A model generated the notes under the pieces. It worked only from the letters and a program-made list of their open reading frames with translations. It ran no database searches and had not been told where the DNA came from. The translations under genes and the position numbers were made by a program. From Rhynchopus sp. YZ270_cl-10 (lineage: Eukaryota; Euglenozoa; Diplonemea; Diplonemida; Diplonemidae): a DNA stretch of 64,000 nucleotides. Shown here one piece after another: positions 1-10,441 of this stretch. Positions within the stretch are counted from its first letter, which is position 1; each line of letters begins with the position of its first letter. The stretch is taken from NCBI GenBank assembly GCA_964035575.1, contig OZ037856.1:62001-126000 (forward strand), written 5' to 3'.

Positions 1-659
1 TTTGGGGGTTGTGGGGTGCGTTCTGTGCAGGGCTTCGTCGTGACGTCGCCTCCAACCGGCTTTCTTCGCTTTCGTTGATGCGGGGTGGCGTGGAGGATCG
101 AGAGCGGGACCATCTGTTTGTTGCAGAAGCGCGAGCGGAACTTTTTGTTCATGGCGTCTACTGCCTCTGCCTGCCACCACGCAGACAGTGCATGCCGTGG
201 ACGACGTCGTGAGATTGCCGCCTTACGGTGCATACGCGGCCCTTCGTCCTCATCCCAGATCTTCTTCAGCGGACGGAGGCACGATGCTTGGGTGGTCTCG
301 TTTGTTGTGAGGTCCTTCGTTTTGTCGAAGAGGTGGATCTGCTGGTGCTCCGCTGCATGCCGTTCGCGTCGCAGCACCTTGGCCTGATGCTGCTCGGGGG
401 GCGACGACCGGAAGAGGTGGAAGTGCTGCACCATGGCGTCGTGCTCTGCAGTGTTCCGCTTTGGCTTTCGTACCTGAGACGGCTGCCAGTCGACAGGCCA
501 CGTCTCCACCATGCTGCCTGCGGTTGTCCCCTCAGCCACCTCTACGAAGGTGCGCTCGCCAGTGGGCAGGATGTGCACCTTCACGACGTCAGGTGCCGTC
601 TGGTAGAATTTGTTCTCCCTCGCCACCACATCCGCCCATGCGGCGCTCGTAGTCGCCAT
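1..659 (-). CDS. unknown basic protein, 3' end off the left edge
   Basis: The minus strand is open without a stop from an ATG at 659 to the window edge, giving 219 codons of an unfinished protein. It starts MATTSAAWADVVARENKFYQ. The first 60 residues are mixed and acidic to neutral. After about residue 60 it becomes rich in His, Arg and Lys, and it ends Arg/Lys-rich. I see no signal peptide, membrane segment or known motif. Just upstream of the ATG the sense strand reads CCCCCTTTCAAG then 14 bases then ATG, a good trans-splice acceptor. It is the last gene of the visible array, following APC4 by about 290 bases. I do not recognise the family. The length of open frame, GC-rich codon use and orientation match its neighbours, so I treat it as real. 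Confidence 0.7.
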   Translation of the reverse strand, partial: MATTSAAWADVVARENKFYQTAPDVVKVHILPTGERTFVEVAEGTTAGSMVETWPVDWQPSQVRKPKRNTAEHDAMVQHFHLFRSSPPEQHQAKVLRRERHAAEHQQIHLFDKTKDLTTNETTQASCLRPLKKIWDEDEGPRMHRKAAISRRRPRHALSAWWQAEAVDAMNKKFRSRFCNKQMVPLSILHATPHQRKRRKPVGGDVTTKPCTERTPQPP

Positions 660-951
660 TGTTGCTGTACCTTGAAAGGGGGAGGTGGGAGAAGAGGTGG
701 GAGAAGGGAACGAAACACAAAAAGAAAGAAAACCATCGCTTCACCGTTCATCCGAAGCAAACAAAATGGTTAAACCAAGAAATGAGATGCAAAAGTACAA
801 AAGTACAAAAGTGGCCAGACGTTTGCGAGATTACAAAAAAAAACAATGGGGGGATAGGGAATATTGGAACATAAAGTGATGAGGGAGGAAAGCCTTTTTT
901 TCGAATCTAGAATATTTTCTAAAAGGGTGAGGGGTGAGGGGTGTGCGATGA

Positions 952-2916
952 TCACTGCGTTGCTTCTTCTTCGTCTTCTTCGTCGTCGTCGTCGTCGTCC
1001 AACAGGAACTCTGCGACGAAGGTATTGCTCTCTGCACCCACTGTCACACAGGCAAGCCCTTTTGGGCTGCAACTGATTTTAGCACGGCCTGTGTCCGACC
1101 TCTCTGGAAGCTCTAAGATGAGCGACGACTCCGTCAGGGCCTCGGGGAAGGCACCGTCCTGCACGACTGCGAAGCTCTTCAGCGCCACAGCACCACCCTC
1201 CTCCACAAGCACCAAGAATCGCACATCTGCTTCATCCGCACTCACATAGAACGTCGCACAGAGACAACCACTGACGGGCAGGTCAGTCTTTCTTGTTGCC
1301 CAACGTTCTGCCTTGTGCGGGCCCTTATCCTTCACCATGAGCATGTTGACGGTGCTGTCCTTGGATGCTGCAGCGTATATGGTAAGACCCTTCTTGGGGA
1401 GCACTGTGGTGGCTAGGGTGTACGCTGCGTTGCGAAGGTTGTCTGAGGCGGTCAGGGGTGCGGTGGCGTCGTGTGGTAGCGCGGAGATAGGCACTGCTGG
1501 GCCCAGGGCGTTGAGGGAGCTGGCCACGCGCACGGCGTCGGCGGTGCTGCGTGCAGTGGTCTGCAGGGCCTGAAGGCTCGACGCAAAGTGCGTCAGCGCC
1601 GCACTGCACAGACGTACCTTCTGTGCAAGAGGCGCGCCATCCGACACCATCCCCAACACAAAAGCTTTGTCGTACGTAGGCTCCTCACCATTCTCCGTAT
1701 GGTGTCCCGTCCCGTCCCGCCGCCGTGCGGTGTAAAGGCTCATCTCACTCAACCACCCAAACAGCTGCGCAGTGTTGATCTGCGACGCGCTTGCCGTCTC
1801 AATGACCTGCATGCACCCAACGCGCAGGCTCTGCTGTGGGGGGAGAGGCTGCGGTGTGTTGAGGGACGCCAGGTCGTGGCGGATGTACTCCAGCATGCCT
1901 TCGATGGTCTCGCAGGAGCCCAGGACCTGCAGGCTGAGGAGGTTTGTCAGGTCGGTCAGTGCGGAGTGGAGTGGTGACGCTGTCTTGTGAAGAAGCTTGA
2001 GGTCGCCCTCAGAGGAGAAGAAGTGTTTGTGTGCTGTCGACACGGGGCCCTTGATGAAGAGCGACAGCGGGTCGGGCAGGGCAGTAAGCATCTGTGCGAA
2101 GTTGCGCTCCGCAGCAACGATGCGTGCAAGCATCTCGGCAACGGTGGTCTGCAGCACCTGGGTCACCTCCTCGAGCATGGCCATGTACAGCGCGACCTTG
2201 GACAGCTGCACAAAGCTCTCCTGCATGTGGATGTTCATGCCTACGATGTGCGGTGTCTCTGCCGAGCACGCCACGGCAGTCACAGAGCGCAGGCCGCCAA
2301 CGGGTGCCACTGCGAAGACACGCCACGGCAGTGCAATGCGCATCATTTCCGTAGCAGCGAATGGCACCACACGCAGGGAGTACGCGCCGTCGTGTCCACG
2401 CACCGTTGCCACGACGAAATGCATCACACCCTTGCCGTATGCAGCGGAAGCATTCTCCAAGGCACCGTGGCGCAGGCGGATCGCAGCGTAGTCCGCATCT
2501 GTGTGCGCAAGGTGGAAGGGTGTCAGCGGCGGCTGGAACGCGCTTTCCAAAGCACCAAATGAACGCCCCGTGCACTGCGCATGGGCTGACGCGTCGGTGA
2601 CGGGCACCTGCGCAAAGGCGCCCTTCACCCACGTCACCGCCACAACCTCTTCGTCCCACATCTCGCCAATCACCGTCCCATCCTCCACATGCACAAGACG
2701 CAGGCCCTGCTTCGTGCCGCAGCACAGCGTCCTCCCGTTCGGCCCCCAACACATATCCGTCACTTGCGCACCAAGGCTCGCCGACGCGACCTTGCTCAGC
2801 TGCATTCTGTAGATCGTGACGTGCTCACCCGACGCAATGGCGGACACATCCAACGCACCGCACACAGACACTATATCCGCATTGCCTTCCTGGATGCGGC
2901 TCTTCTCCAGCTTCAT
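952..2916 (-). CDS. APC4: anaphase-promoting complex subunit 4 (APC4)
   Basis: Single exon of 654 aa. An in-frame ATG exists further upstream (3126), but the stretch between is Pro/Ser/His-rich and looks untranslated, so I start at MKLEKSRIQEG. The N-terminal third is a WD40-like propeller with a typical APC4 opening, VTDMCWGPNGRTLCCGT, then DGTVIGEMWDEEVVAVTW. The middle is the helical APC4 domain (ALYMAMLEEVTQVL, ALPDPLSLFIKG, a loop, then helices leading to QLFGWLSEMS). A second beta-rich part follows. It ends in an acidic tail with DDDDDDEEDEEE, as animal APC4 also does. APC4 is a scaffold subunit of the cyclosome E3 ligase, where it joins the platform to the TPR arm. The match rests on recognition of order and motifs, not alignment. 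Length is slightly below the human protein. Confidence 0.8.
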   Translation of the reverse strand: MKLEKSRIQEGNADIVSVCGALDVSAIASGEHVTIYRMQLSKVASASLGAQVTDMCWGPNGRTLCCGTKQGLRLVHVEDGTVIGEMWDEEVVAVTWVKGAFAQVPVTDASAHAQCTGRSFGALESAFQPPLTPFHLAHTDADYAAIRLRHGALENASAAYGKGVMHFVVATVRGHDGAYSLRVVPFAATEMMRIALPWRVFAVAPVGGLRSVTAVACSAETPHIVGMNIHMQESFVQLSKVALYMAMLEEVTQVLQTTVAEMLARIVAAERNFAQMLTALPDPLSLFIKGPVSTAHKHFFSSEGDLKLLHKTASPLHSALTDLTNLLSLQVLGSCETIEGMLEYIRHDLASLNTPQPLPPQQSLRVGCMQVIETASASQINTAQLFGWLSEMSLYTARRRDGTGHHTENGEEPTYDKAFVLGMVSDGAPLAQKVRLCSAALTHFASSLQALQTTARSTADAVRVASSLNALGPAVPISALPHDATAPLTASDNLRNAAYTLATTVLPKKGLTIYAAASKDSTVNMLMVKDKGPHKAERWATRKTDLPVSGCLCATFYVSADEADVRFLVLVEEGGAVALKSFAVVQDGAFPEALTESSLILELPERSDTGRAKISCSPKGLACVTVGAESNTFVAEFLLDDDDDDEEDEEEATQ

Positions 2917-3502
2917 CGTAGCAAGGGGGTGGGGATGCAGCAAATGGAAAGTAGCGCCTTTGGGTGGTGAGGGTGAGGGTGGGGGTGGGTCGTGATGGGT
3001 TGCGTAAAGGAGAGAAGAGTCACGCAACAATGCGTGGTGTTGTTCTTGTTTTTGCTTGATATGTCGTACCGTAGTGTGAATGAAGCACACCCAAAGCATG
3101 TTCTGCTGTTGTGTGATCCTGCACAATGGAGGTACAATTAAACGAACACAAGTCGGGTAAATGGACTATCAAAAATGATAAAAGATAAGAGGTCAAAGGA
3201 AAGAACACTTCTGGGGATGTATGTGCTTCTCGTGCACACACATCTGGAAACAGAAGTGCGACATGGCATCGTCGAAAGGTCGACACAATAATACGCTGTT
3301 GCAGGTATGTTTAGGCAATCAAATAAAAGGGCCCAGAGACGGGGAGCAGATGTGTCTCAGGGTGGCGGGTGTTCCGTGAAGCTCTACTCTACTTCCGTAG
3401 GCAGAGAGAGCGGAACAGGGATGCCGTGGTGAGGAGGGAATTGTGTTTTGTGTGCTGCGTACGGAGGCAGGGTGTACGTGCACATTTTTGTGTCGAACAC
3501 AC
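2917..3502. other. spacer between APC4 and the secreted Cys-rich gene
   Basis: 586 bases without a credible gene. It holds a hairpin repeat (3213-3243) and, on the sense strand, several C/T-rich tracts ending in AG between 3130 and 2925 that could accept a spliced leader for APC4. Confidence 0.6.
3213..3243 (-). repeat. hairpin repeat, H2 family
   Basis: Sense strand: CTTCTGTTTCCAG, then ATGTGTGTGC-ACGAGAA-GCACATACATC, then a T/C-rich stretch. The stem TGTGC/GCACA encloses the ACGAGAR loop shared with the other modules. Confidence 0.75.
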
Positions 3503-4303
3503 TTAGTTGGGAAGGCCGCGGAACGGACCGTCGGACGAGGGACGCACCACGAACCCCTCCCACGGGCACTCGGTGCACGGTGGTGGTGGGCCGTACCTAC
3601 CCTGGCAGTTGTTGTTCTGGCACGACGCCCCGTCCCACTTGCAGCGTCCACCCGCAACAGGGCATGCGCCAACAGTGAGGTGCTGCGTGCAGTCCACACC
3701 GTCCTTGTCAATACCAAAGGCAACAAACTCGGCATTTGCACGGAGAGTGAACGAGGTGGACGTTCCTGGTGCCAGCTGCATCCTGAAGCTCCCCATCGGG
3801 TGGGCGAAATTTGTACCCGCAGCACCGGTTGTGAAGCGTGGGGCACACTGCGTCCTCTCCCACCCAGGGGTATTTGTGAGCATTGCAGCGAGGCCGCCCT
3901 GGTATGTGCGCACACAGCTCTGCGGGCATGCGTAGAAGAACACCCATGCGTCGCACACATCAATCAGGGAAGGTTCGTTGGGGCAGGAGTACGTTACCTC
4001 CGTCCCTGCAGCAAGGTCCCAGTTCGACAGCGTTGTTGGGAGCAGACGCAGGTGTGCTGGTGGGTCCTGCAGACGTGCACCGGGCAGGACTCTAGGTGCG
4101 CTGATGTCTGGCCAGGCAGGGTTGCCTGCTGAGGACAGGAACTCGAGGTGGATCGGGAGGGACGCAGAGACCCCTTCCTCCCCTGGCAACATTCCAGCCG
4201 TCAGCACCACCGTTGCATCATCCACAGGTGTCGTTGCTGGATCCCCATGGCAGAGGGCCACAAGGGACGACGCCAACACGAGGCCCTTTTGCAAAAGCGG
4301 CAT
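3503..4303 (-). CDS. secreted Cys-rich protein with a domain shared with the gene at 50258
   Basis: Single exon, 266 aa. The start MPLLQKGLVLASSLVALCHG is a clear signal peptide, and the ATG lies directly after a pyrimidine tract ending TTACATAAG, so this start is favoured over upstream ATGs. After a 90-residue linker comes a Cys-rich module: TYSCPNEPSLIDVC, YACPQSC, then GWERTQCAPRF, then CTQHLTVGACPVAGGRCKWDG and CQNNNC. The same order (CPFNC.., YHCPPC, GWEAGSCAPTF, ACGGFADLAACTAMPECAWE, CVSSWC) appears in the larger secreted protein at 50258-52477, so the two are probably distant paralogues. It ends in a Pro/Gly-rich tail with one CTEC. Likely secreted or cell-surface; function unknown. 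Confidence 0.75.
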   Translation of the reverse strand: MPLLQKGLVLASSLVALCHGDPATTPVDDATVVLTAGMLPGEEGVSASLPIHLEFLSSAGNPAWPDISAPRVLPGARLQDPPAHLRLLPTTLSNWDLAAGTEVTYSCPNEPSLIDVCDAWVFFYACPQSCVRTYQGGLAAMLTNTPGWERTQCAPRFTTGAAGTNFAHPMGSFRMQLAPGTSTSFTLRANAEFVAFGIDKDGVDCTQHLTVGACPVAGGRCKWDGASCQNNNCQGRYGPPPPCTECPWEGFVVRPSSDGPFRGLPN

Positions 4304-4849
4304 CTTATGTAAGAAAGTGTAAAGTGTAAATGAAAGATAGACAAGGTATCTGAAAGGTGTGGGAATTGTTGCGGCGGGAGCGGAGAGCAGGCAAATGAAG
4401 TAGAACCCTTTTTTTTCTCTTCCCATGCTGTGCCTGGCAAAGCACACGCCACATGAGACGCCCTGGAAAAGAACCTGCCCACCACCCACCTGCCCAACGA
4501 AACAGAAACAGAAAACAGAAACAGATGGCAAACATTTTTGATGTTTCGCCTTTTTTTTTATATACCGCCCATACAGGTTTACGTGTCTGCAACCAATGCA
4601 CTGCAGTGACAAATACATCAACGTTCACACAATAGGATACAGCATGTAAGCACGAAGGCACGCAGCCTCGTCTGCACGGTGGCAAACACATAAAAACCCA
4701 ATATTACAACTGACGTGCCACTATTTCCACCAGGAAAACAGCGACAGGCTGGCGCCCTAACAAAGGCGGCTGTTTAAGTGCAAAACGACCTTGTGGACGA
4801 TGACATCATGTGTCCCAGAGGCCAAACCAACATCGGCAAAGATTTGAAC
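4304..4849. other. spacer, no feature seen
   Basis: 546 bases between the secreted gene and the repeat element that starts at 4850. No gene, RNA gene or hairpin repeat was recognised. Confidence 0.5.
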
Positions 4850-5791
4850 ATCAGTCCTATTCGTGGTCATTTACCCCCCCCCCTTTGGGTCGGTGAACCG
4901 GAAATTTTGGAAATAAGGGGGTAAAATAAGGGGGGGGGGGGTAAATGAGGGGGTAAGGGGGGGGGGGGGTAAATTACCATGTTATGGGTTAGGTCATGTT
5001 TTTGGGTGGGAAGGGGGGACTTTTTCATACACGGTGGGGTAAAATTTTGCACAACACAGTGTGACGACACATGCTCTCATGACAAATGTGTCATCTGAAA
5101 AAAATTCCTCACTTCCTTGCGACATCGCAAGCAGTCATGCATCATGGATCCACATCATCCACATCATCTTTCTGCCCGTGCCTGAACCATGACTGGTCAG
5201 GGATCACGGTGTTGCCTCAGATTCCGTGAGGTGTCCCAAACGTATCGCCCACGCAGCACAAACGTACCCACCTGCACCCATCTACCTGCACACGTGATGT
5301 AAAACAGGGTGAAAGATTATTTGCACTTTACCCCTTTCCTCATTTCGAGCTTGTCTCCAGCTTCAAATCAGACGAGTCCTACAGTCTCCGGATGTACGAC
5401 CCGCTGAACACATCAGCCCCTCCCAGCAAACCATAAAACAAAACAGGTATGCGCTGCACTAAGTGAAACTATTACCCCATAATTACACGCCAGGTGGTGT
5501 TTTGCCACTCGTTCCCTGAACCCCCTCGCTTCGCTCGTGGGTTTAGGTCACTCGTGACAAAACACCACCTGGCGTGTTGCGGCGATAATTACCCAAAAAT
5601 TACCTGGTGGCTGGTACTTTACCCCCCCAGGGGGGTAAAGTACCAGCCACAACAGGGTATTATAAGGGGGGGGGGGGGTAAATTACCATGTTATTTTGGC
5701 CTGAACCGTTTTTTTCTGAAAAAGGGGGTAAAATAAGGGGGGGGGGGTAAATTTAGGGGGGGGGGGGTAAATGACCACGAATAGGACTGAT
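4850..5791 (+). mobile_element. non-autonomous DNA element B, copy 1
   Basis: 942 bp bounded by an inverted repeat that begins ATCAGTCCTATTCGTGGTCA and runs on into TTTACC and a C-run. The right end (5762-5791) is its reverse complement. Inside are long G-runs punctuated by TAAAT, a hairpin of about 25-bp arms at 5487-5575 (arms around GCCAGGTGGTGTTTTG), and a second hairpin at 5612-5652 around TGGTACTTTACC. No transposase frame is present. A nearly identical copy lies in the opposite orientation at 29352-31885. AT flanks both ends of both copies, but since the terminal repeat itself starts AT, the true target duplication (2 bp or none) cannot be decided. Confidence 0.8.
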
Positions 5792-6034
5792 AATAAAAAA
5801 AATTCGGAAAAAAAGGGGTGTGACTCAGAGCAATAAGAACTGCTGACATTCTGGCCCTCGCCCAACAACCGAAAAGCTCCAACCCAACCCTACAACACGC
5901 CACGCTCTGTTCTTTTGGTCTGCTTTTGTGTAAATAAACGCAGAATCGTGGGGTGTTTCTTTCTTTTTCCCTTTCTTTCTTTGATTTGCTGGAGTGTAGC
6001 TGCCATCACAGTCTTCACTGTTCTTTCTTTCGTA

Positions 6035-6904
6035 TTATTTCTTCGCTGTCGACGCAAGCGCTGTATTGAGTGTGTCCTCGAGTTTATGCAGTCTTGACAG
6101 CACTTCATCGCCTGGGGCAAGCTCCTTCTTTATTGTGTAGGACAGCGATTTGACAACAGCCATGTATTCAGACTCTTTGAGCAGCTTGCGTGCGTCGCAG
6201 AAGGTCTCGTAGAGCTGTGCGGCATCCTCCTGCGCACTGCGCTGCACCTCTAGCGTGGCTGCCATGTGCTCGAGGGCGAGCGAGCTTTCGCCCTCTGTGA
6301 CGCACCGATTTGCTGCCTCAGCATCGAGAATGCTTTGTGTGCTGCGCTGTTCGAGTGCATCCTGCGACTCTGCGTCTTCGAGGGGCGGCGGCTCGGGCGG
6401 CTGTGGGAGGACAATCAGAATCTCCTGCATGCAGACGGCCGCATCACGCAGCCAGCAGAACCGGAGGAGACGCGCGGGGCTGAAGACCTCTGTTTTACAG
6501 TGGTCGACCAACGCTTTGGCGTCGTTATCGCACAGCGTGAGCGTGCAGGCTCTATGCGTGACTGCGCAGAGCCCCCGACGCAGCAGGCCCACCGCTGCGT
6601 CATATGCTTCGTCGTACGGCATGTCTGCAGTGATCTGGCGTGTCACAGCGTGCAGCAGCTGCAGCACCTTCACCGCCACAGAAGGACTCAATGAACGTGA
6701 CGACACAAACCGCAAATGGCGTTGATACACCTTCATCACCGCCGCATCCGCCTGCTTCTTAGTCGGCGCACCAGTCAACTGCAACGCACGCGATAAAGCA
6801 CCACGCAACGTCACCCCATCCCCCTCACACAACAGAAGACGCACAAATTCTGCGTCCGCAAAACTGCACAAATCGCTCCGTCTTTCAAGCCCGCAGTGTG
6901 CCAT
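6035..6904 (-). CDS. unknown helical protein
   Basis: Single exon, 289 aa, starting MAHCGLERRSDLCSFADAE. Almost the whole sequence looks alpha-helical. There is an Ala/Leu-rich first half (residues 1-160), a short Pro-rich link (PQPPEPPPLEDAE) near 170, and a charged coiled-coil-like C-terminal half with regular hydrophobic spacing. No signal peptide, membrane helix or catalytic motif is seen. A ten-base T-run lies 5 bases before the ATG on the sense strand, preceded by C/T-rich sequence, compatible with an SL acceptor. The first half faintly recalls helical flagellar proteins, but I cannot name a family. Confidence 0.65.
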   Translation of the reverse strand: MAHCGLERRSDLCSFADAEFVRLLLCEGDGVTLRGALSRALQLTGAPTKKQADAAVMKVYQRHLRFVSSRSLSPSVAVKVLQLLHAVTRQITADMPYDEAYDAAVGLLRRGLCAVTHRACTLTLCDNDAKALVDHCKTEVFSPARLLRFCWLRDAAVCMQEILIVLPQPPEPPPLEDAESQDALEQRSTQSILDAEAANRCVTEGESSLALEHMAATLEVQRSAQEDAAQLYETFCDARKLLKESEYMAVVKSLSYTIKKELAPGDEVLSRLHKLEDTLNTALASTAKK

Positions 6905-7256
6905 TACAAAAAAAAAATGGGTGCACCACTCCTCGTGGTCACCAATATAGTGGAATAGAGGGGAGAGGAGAGGAGAAGAGGGGATGGGGGAAGTGGCACC
7001 CCCAGGGCTGTAGGAGATGCGTAAGGGGTGTGAGGGTGAAGGTCAGGGTGTAAGGGAAAAGGGTGGAGAGGGGGGAGGGGGCGCAATGCGTTAATGAGGT
7101 GTTACCACAGGGTAGACCAGTTTACCCTCCCAAAAAAAAATGAATTTTTTTTTTTTAAATTGCTCTTCGAATGCGAAAACCCTCCCCCTCTCCCTCCCCC
7201 CCCGGTGTGGCAGGTCGAGAGCACGGAAAGGTACTTTATTGGGTTGTTGTTTTTTT
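6905..7256. other. spacer, C/T-rich on the sense strand
   Basis: 352 bases with long pyrimidine tracts on the sense strand (6955-7080), likely serving polyadenylation and trans-splicing between the WD gene and the helical gene. No gene or hairpin repeat is seen. Confidence 0.5.
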
Positions 7257-8758
7257 TTATGCTGAACGGTAGATATCGACGTTGGTGTTCTTGCCGCTGA
7301 CGGCCCATGAGTTGCGTGCCACGGCAATTGTACCCACAGTTTCGCTGGCGCACTGCTGCACGGCAAGCAGCTTCCCACTGAGGGCGTACGTCAGCACATA
7401 GCTGTCGTCCACGCCTATCGCAATGTCGGACTTCACAAACTTCACACTCTTCACTTTCCACTCATGGTGTGGGAGCGGAATCACCTTGCGCACATTACCC
7501 GTGGTCAAACACACAATACTCACGTACGGCACCTCACCACCAATAGCCAGCCACAGCCCGTCCGAATCAATGTCAATGCAGTTCACGGCTGAAAGGTGTA
7601 GTGTTACAGAAGGGGGGAAGAAGGCAAGATGGAGGTGAGGTGCACATACCACAAGCAATGATTCCTGCACTCGGCTTCACCTGCCCGGTGACGGTTCGTT
7701 TTTTACCCCGCTCCCCGACCTGCTCTAATAAACAGGGTGTGATCTGTGTGCATGACATATCGTCGCCCTGTGGGTTTGATTTGAGGTAGTAACAAAAAGC
7801 GCTGAGTGGCACAAAGGTGCACACCACACCTGTTAAAATGAATATACGTACCTTGATGGTAGTGAAAAGCACTGTTCCGTCGTGCGAGGCGGTGATCATC
7901 CGCGTGTCGTCAAACACCAGCCCTGTCACGTTCGTGCGGTGCAGGGCGTACGGCCCCTCGCAGAGAGCCAGGCTTGGTGCGCCCTCTGCACCCTCGACTC
8001 TGTACTTCCAGACCTGCCCCGCGGAGTCGCCCACAGCCACTTCGTCGCCATGTACCCTGAGGGACACAGCAATGCTGTCCTTGTCAGGGAGCGACGAAGA
8101 GAACAGCGGCTGCACGTCAAGGGTGTGCTTGGGCGACATCCCGTCCTTCGACTTTGCGTCCTTGTCCTCCTGTGGTGCGTCTGCCAGTGCCGCAGCCATC
8201 TCCTTCTCGATGTCCGCAAAGCTGTACAACGAAAGCGTCGCACACGCTACGATAACATGCTCTTTAGTGCACAGGATTTCGTTGATGATGCCCGCACATT
8301 GGATCATGCATGTGTCGGGCTTCTCGTTCTTCGTGTCCAAGATGTGCAGAACACCGTCACTGTCGCCCGTGAACAGCAGAGGCGACTCAGGGTGGAAGCA
8401 CGACGCACGCACAACAGGCAGCGGGTTCACAACCTCCATCTCAGTGATGTTGACCTTCTCCTCCTCACGCAGAGGAGCCATGTCGGTGTTGGGGACAGGC
8501 ACAGACGCTGCGTCTGCCTGCACGGTGGGGGTGGGTTTGATCTGCGGTGGCGGGGAGCTTGCCCCCGCAGGCGCAGCGTCCTTGCTCTCGGTGGAGAAGC
8601 GCGCAGTGTTCTTCTGTGGGACATGGTGTGGCTGGTGGTGCTGCTGGTTGTGGTGGTGGTTGTGGTGTTGTCTCTGGTGGTGGTGGTGATGGCGGTACTG
8701 GTGCATGTCATTGCCGTGATGGCCTTCCTCTCGTCGCATGTTTGAGAGGTGCGACAGG

Positions 8759-8796
<38 letters not shown>

Positions 8797-8973
8797 GTGT
8801 GGGTGCTGCTGCTGCTGCATCTGGTTGTGATGGTGTTGGTGGTGGTGGTGGTGGTTGTTGTGCTGCTGGTACTGCATGCCCATGTTGTTGTTCATCATGT
8901 GCCCCATGTTGTTCTGCATCATTCTGTTGTTGCCTGCATAGGCACGTCCCTTGCCTCCCGAATTGTTATGCAT
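7257..8973 (-). CDS. WD-repeat protein with Gln/His-rich N-terminus, possibly THOC6-like
   Basis: Three exons: 8973-7852, 7767-7650, 7588-7257 (523 aa). Intron 1 (84 nt) runs GTACG..CACAG and intron 2 (61 nt) GTATG..TTCAG; removing both keeps the frame and joins WD-like strands. Residues 1-130 are low complexity (Asn, Met, His, a run of about 12 Gln). From about 185 come repeated WD-type blades, including VRASCFHPESPLLFTGDSDG, HGDEVAVGDSAGQVWKYRV and NVTGLVFDDTRMITASHDGT. The C-terminal blades (LWLAIGGE, GVDDSYVLTYALSGKL) and the end WAVSGKNTNVDIYRSA resemble the end of THOC6, a subunit of the mRNA-export THO complex. That identity is tentative. The Gln tract is encoded by CTG/TTG repeats on the plus strand (8760-8815). 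Confidence 0.75.
8640..8870. repeat. simple repeats encoding Gln and His runs
   Basis: Tandem CTG/TTG and TGGTGG triplets inside exon 1 of the WD gene. They encode poly-Gln and poly-His and are likely length-variable. Confidence 0.8.
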
Positions 8974-9692
8974 TGTGAAGAGCTGGTCCTCTTAAATCCC
9001 TACAGTGGTGTGGTAGGTGGGTAGGTGGTTGGGGTGGTAAGCAATAAGCCTGTGTCCCGCGATGTACACAGGGCAGTAGAAAGACACATCACAGCACAGT
9101 ATGTGACTGCAGCCAAAGTTGTTGGTACATTGCAAGGTATGGACCACGAGGGTACCAAAGAATCGATCCACATTCTGGGGGACGTGAAATTCGTGGTTCT
9201 AAAAGGTAGACACGGCCATGATTTCTTTTTGACATGAGAGACAAAGCATATGTTTATTCTGTTGAGCCAAGCAAACAAAAACACACAAGCAAACCTAAAA
9301 CGAAGCACGAAACAAATACGTTCACTGTGGCATCTCCGTACAGACCAAGACACAAAGGGTTATGTTCATTTTGTCTCAGAAGCGCCCCCTCAGCAGGCCT
9401 TCGTGCTAGGTTTAAAGAGCCTGCGTGGAGTGGTGAGCTACCACCCATCTGTCCACCCCTCTATCCAAACAAGAATGCAATGTATGCAAAGGTCTCAACC
9501 GATGCAGCACAAGTGGGATACCCTCCTAGGTCTATTTTTCCTCGTGTGATGCGAGAAAAGTCAAGGAAAGTATTATAAAAAAAAAACTAAAAAAAGTTGA
9601 AATGTGTCAACGCGCCTCTACAGCAGTGAGAGAATACAAGGCTACCCTCAGGCACCCCCCGCCGGCTGGAAAAAAAAAAGGTAGAGAGAAAA

Positions 9693-9732
9693 GTTGTGAG
9701 AGGCGAACCTAGGCCTCTTTGTGCTTAGTCTT
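9693..9732 (-). repeat. hairpin repeat, H1 family
   Basis: Sense strand: CCTTTTCAG, then AAGACTAAGC, a variant loop, GGCCTAGG, ending ..CTCACAAC and followed by TTTTCTCTC. Confidence 0.65.
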
Positions 9733-10391
9733 CTGAAAAGGAATGTGCCCGACGTATATGATTCACCCAGTGTGCTGGACAGGCTCGCAGACATTGGCTG
9801 AGAAGAACAGTTTTTTTTTTTTTTTTTTTTTTTTGAGTTTTCTTTCATTATTATTAAGGAGAACGGTAGGGAGCACCTTGCTTCAGCGGCTGTGTGCTGC
9901 TGGGTATGGAACTCCCGTATCGTTCAGTGGATGTGTTGTCTGAGAGAAGCAGTGCAGGGTATTAGCTTTGGTGCTTAGAATTTAGTACAAAGACCTGATG
10001 ACAATTTTTTTTTTCCCCGCTAACAAATCAGATGATTCGAACGCAAGCTAACACCCTGAAGCAGTTCACAAACAATTAATTTCATATGCGTTTACAATCG
10101 AAGACGAAAGAAAGCACAAACAAACGAAAAAAGAGAGAAATATTGGTAAGATAAGCAGTGCTCAGTCACCTGCAAAAAAAAACGAAAATAAACCCTTAAA
10201 GTTGCCATGTCTATTCGCATGGTGGCGTTATAATTTATTAGGTTAGGGCCCGGTTTTTAGCACAATAAAAAAAAAGAACGAAGAGAGCGACCTGCTGTAC
10301 TGCAAAGGATTGAATGCAAGGATTGCAGACAGGGAACGCACATCCCCAGACCACCCCGCACCCAAGCCAAACACGGCCAAAAAAAAGAAAA

Positions 10392-10441
10392 AGTGAAGTT
10401 TGAAAGTGCAAGCGCCTCACCGGACTCAGCGGACACAGGCA
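10392..10441 (-). repeat. hairpin repeat, H3 family (diverged)
   Basis: Sense strand carries TGCCTGTGTCCGC and, after the loop, GGCGCTTGCAC followed by TTCAAACTTCAC and a pyrimidine tract. It matches the copies at 16601 and 29098 but lacks the AG just before it. Confidence 0.6.

Noticed and set aside
3127-3502. tRNA or other classical RNA gene in the spacers
   Set aside because: I looked for cloverleaf arms with GGTTCGA-type boxes in this and the other spacers and found none that pair properly; the GGTTCATC of H1 lacks the rest of a tRNA.
4868-4980. Telomeric repeat tract (G-runs with TAAAT)
   Set aside because: The G-runs are irregular in length, lie inside an element with defined ends, and recur as part of its second copy.
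5487-5652. Transcription terminators
   Set aside because: The strong hairpins are parts of element B and are copied with it; nothing ties them to a transcript end.
9025-9237. Short plus-strand frame with VVGTLQGMDHEG and VLKGRHG, faintly like Sm/LSm motifs
   Set aside because: The middle of the Sm fold is missing, the length is too short, and the strand is opposite to every other gene.
9812-9834. Poly-A tail of a retrocopy
   Set aside because: A plain T-run on the plus strand without adjacent gene-like sequence or flanking duplication.
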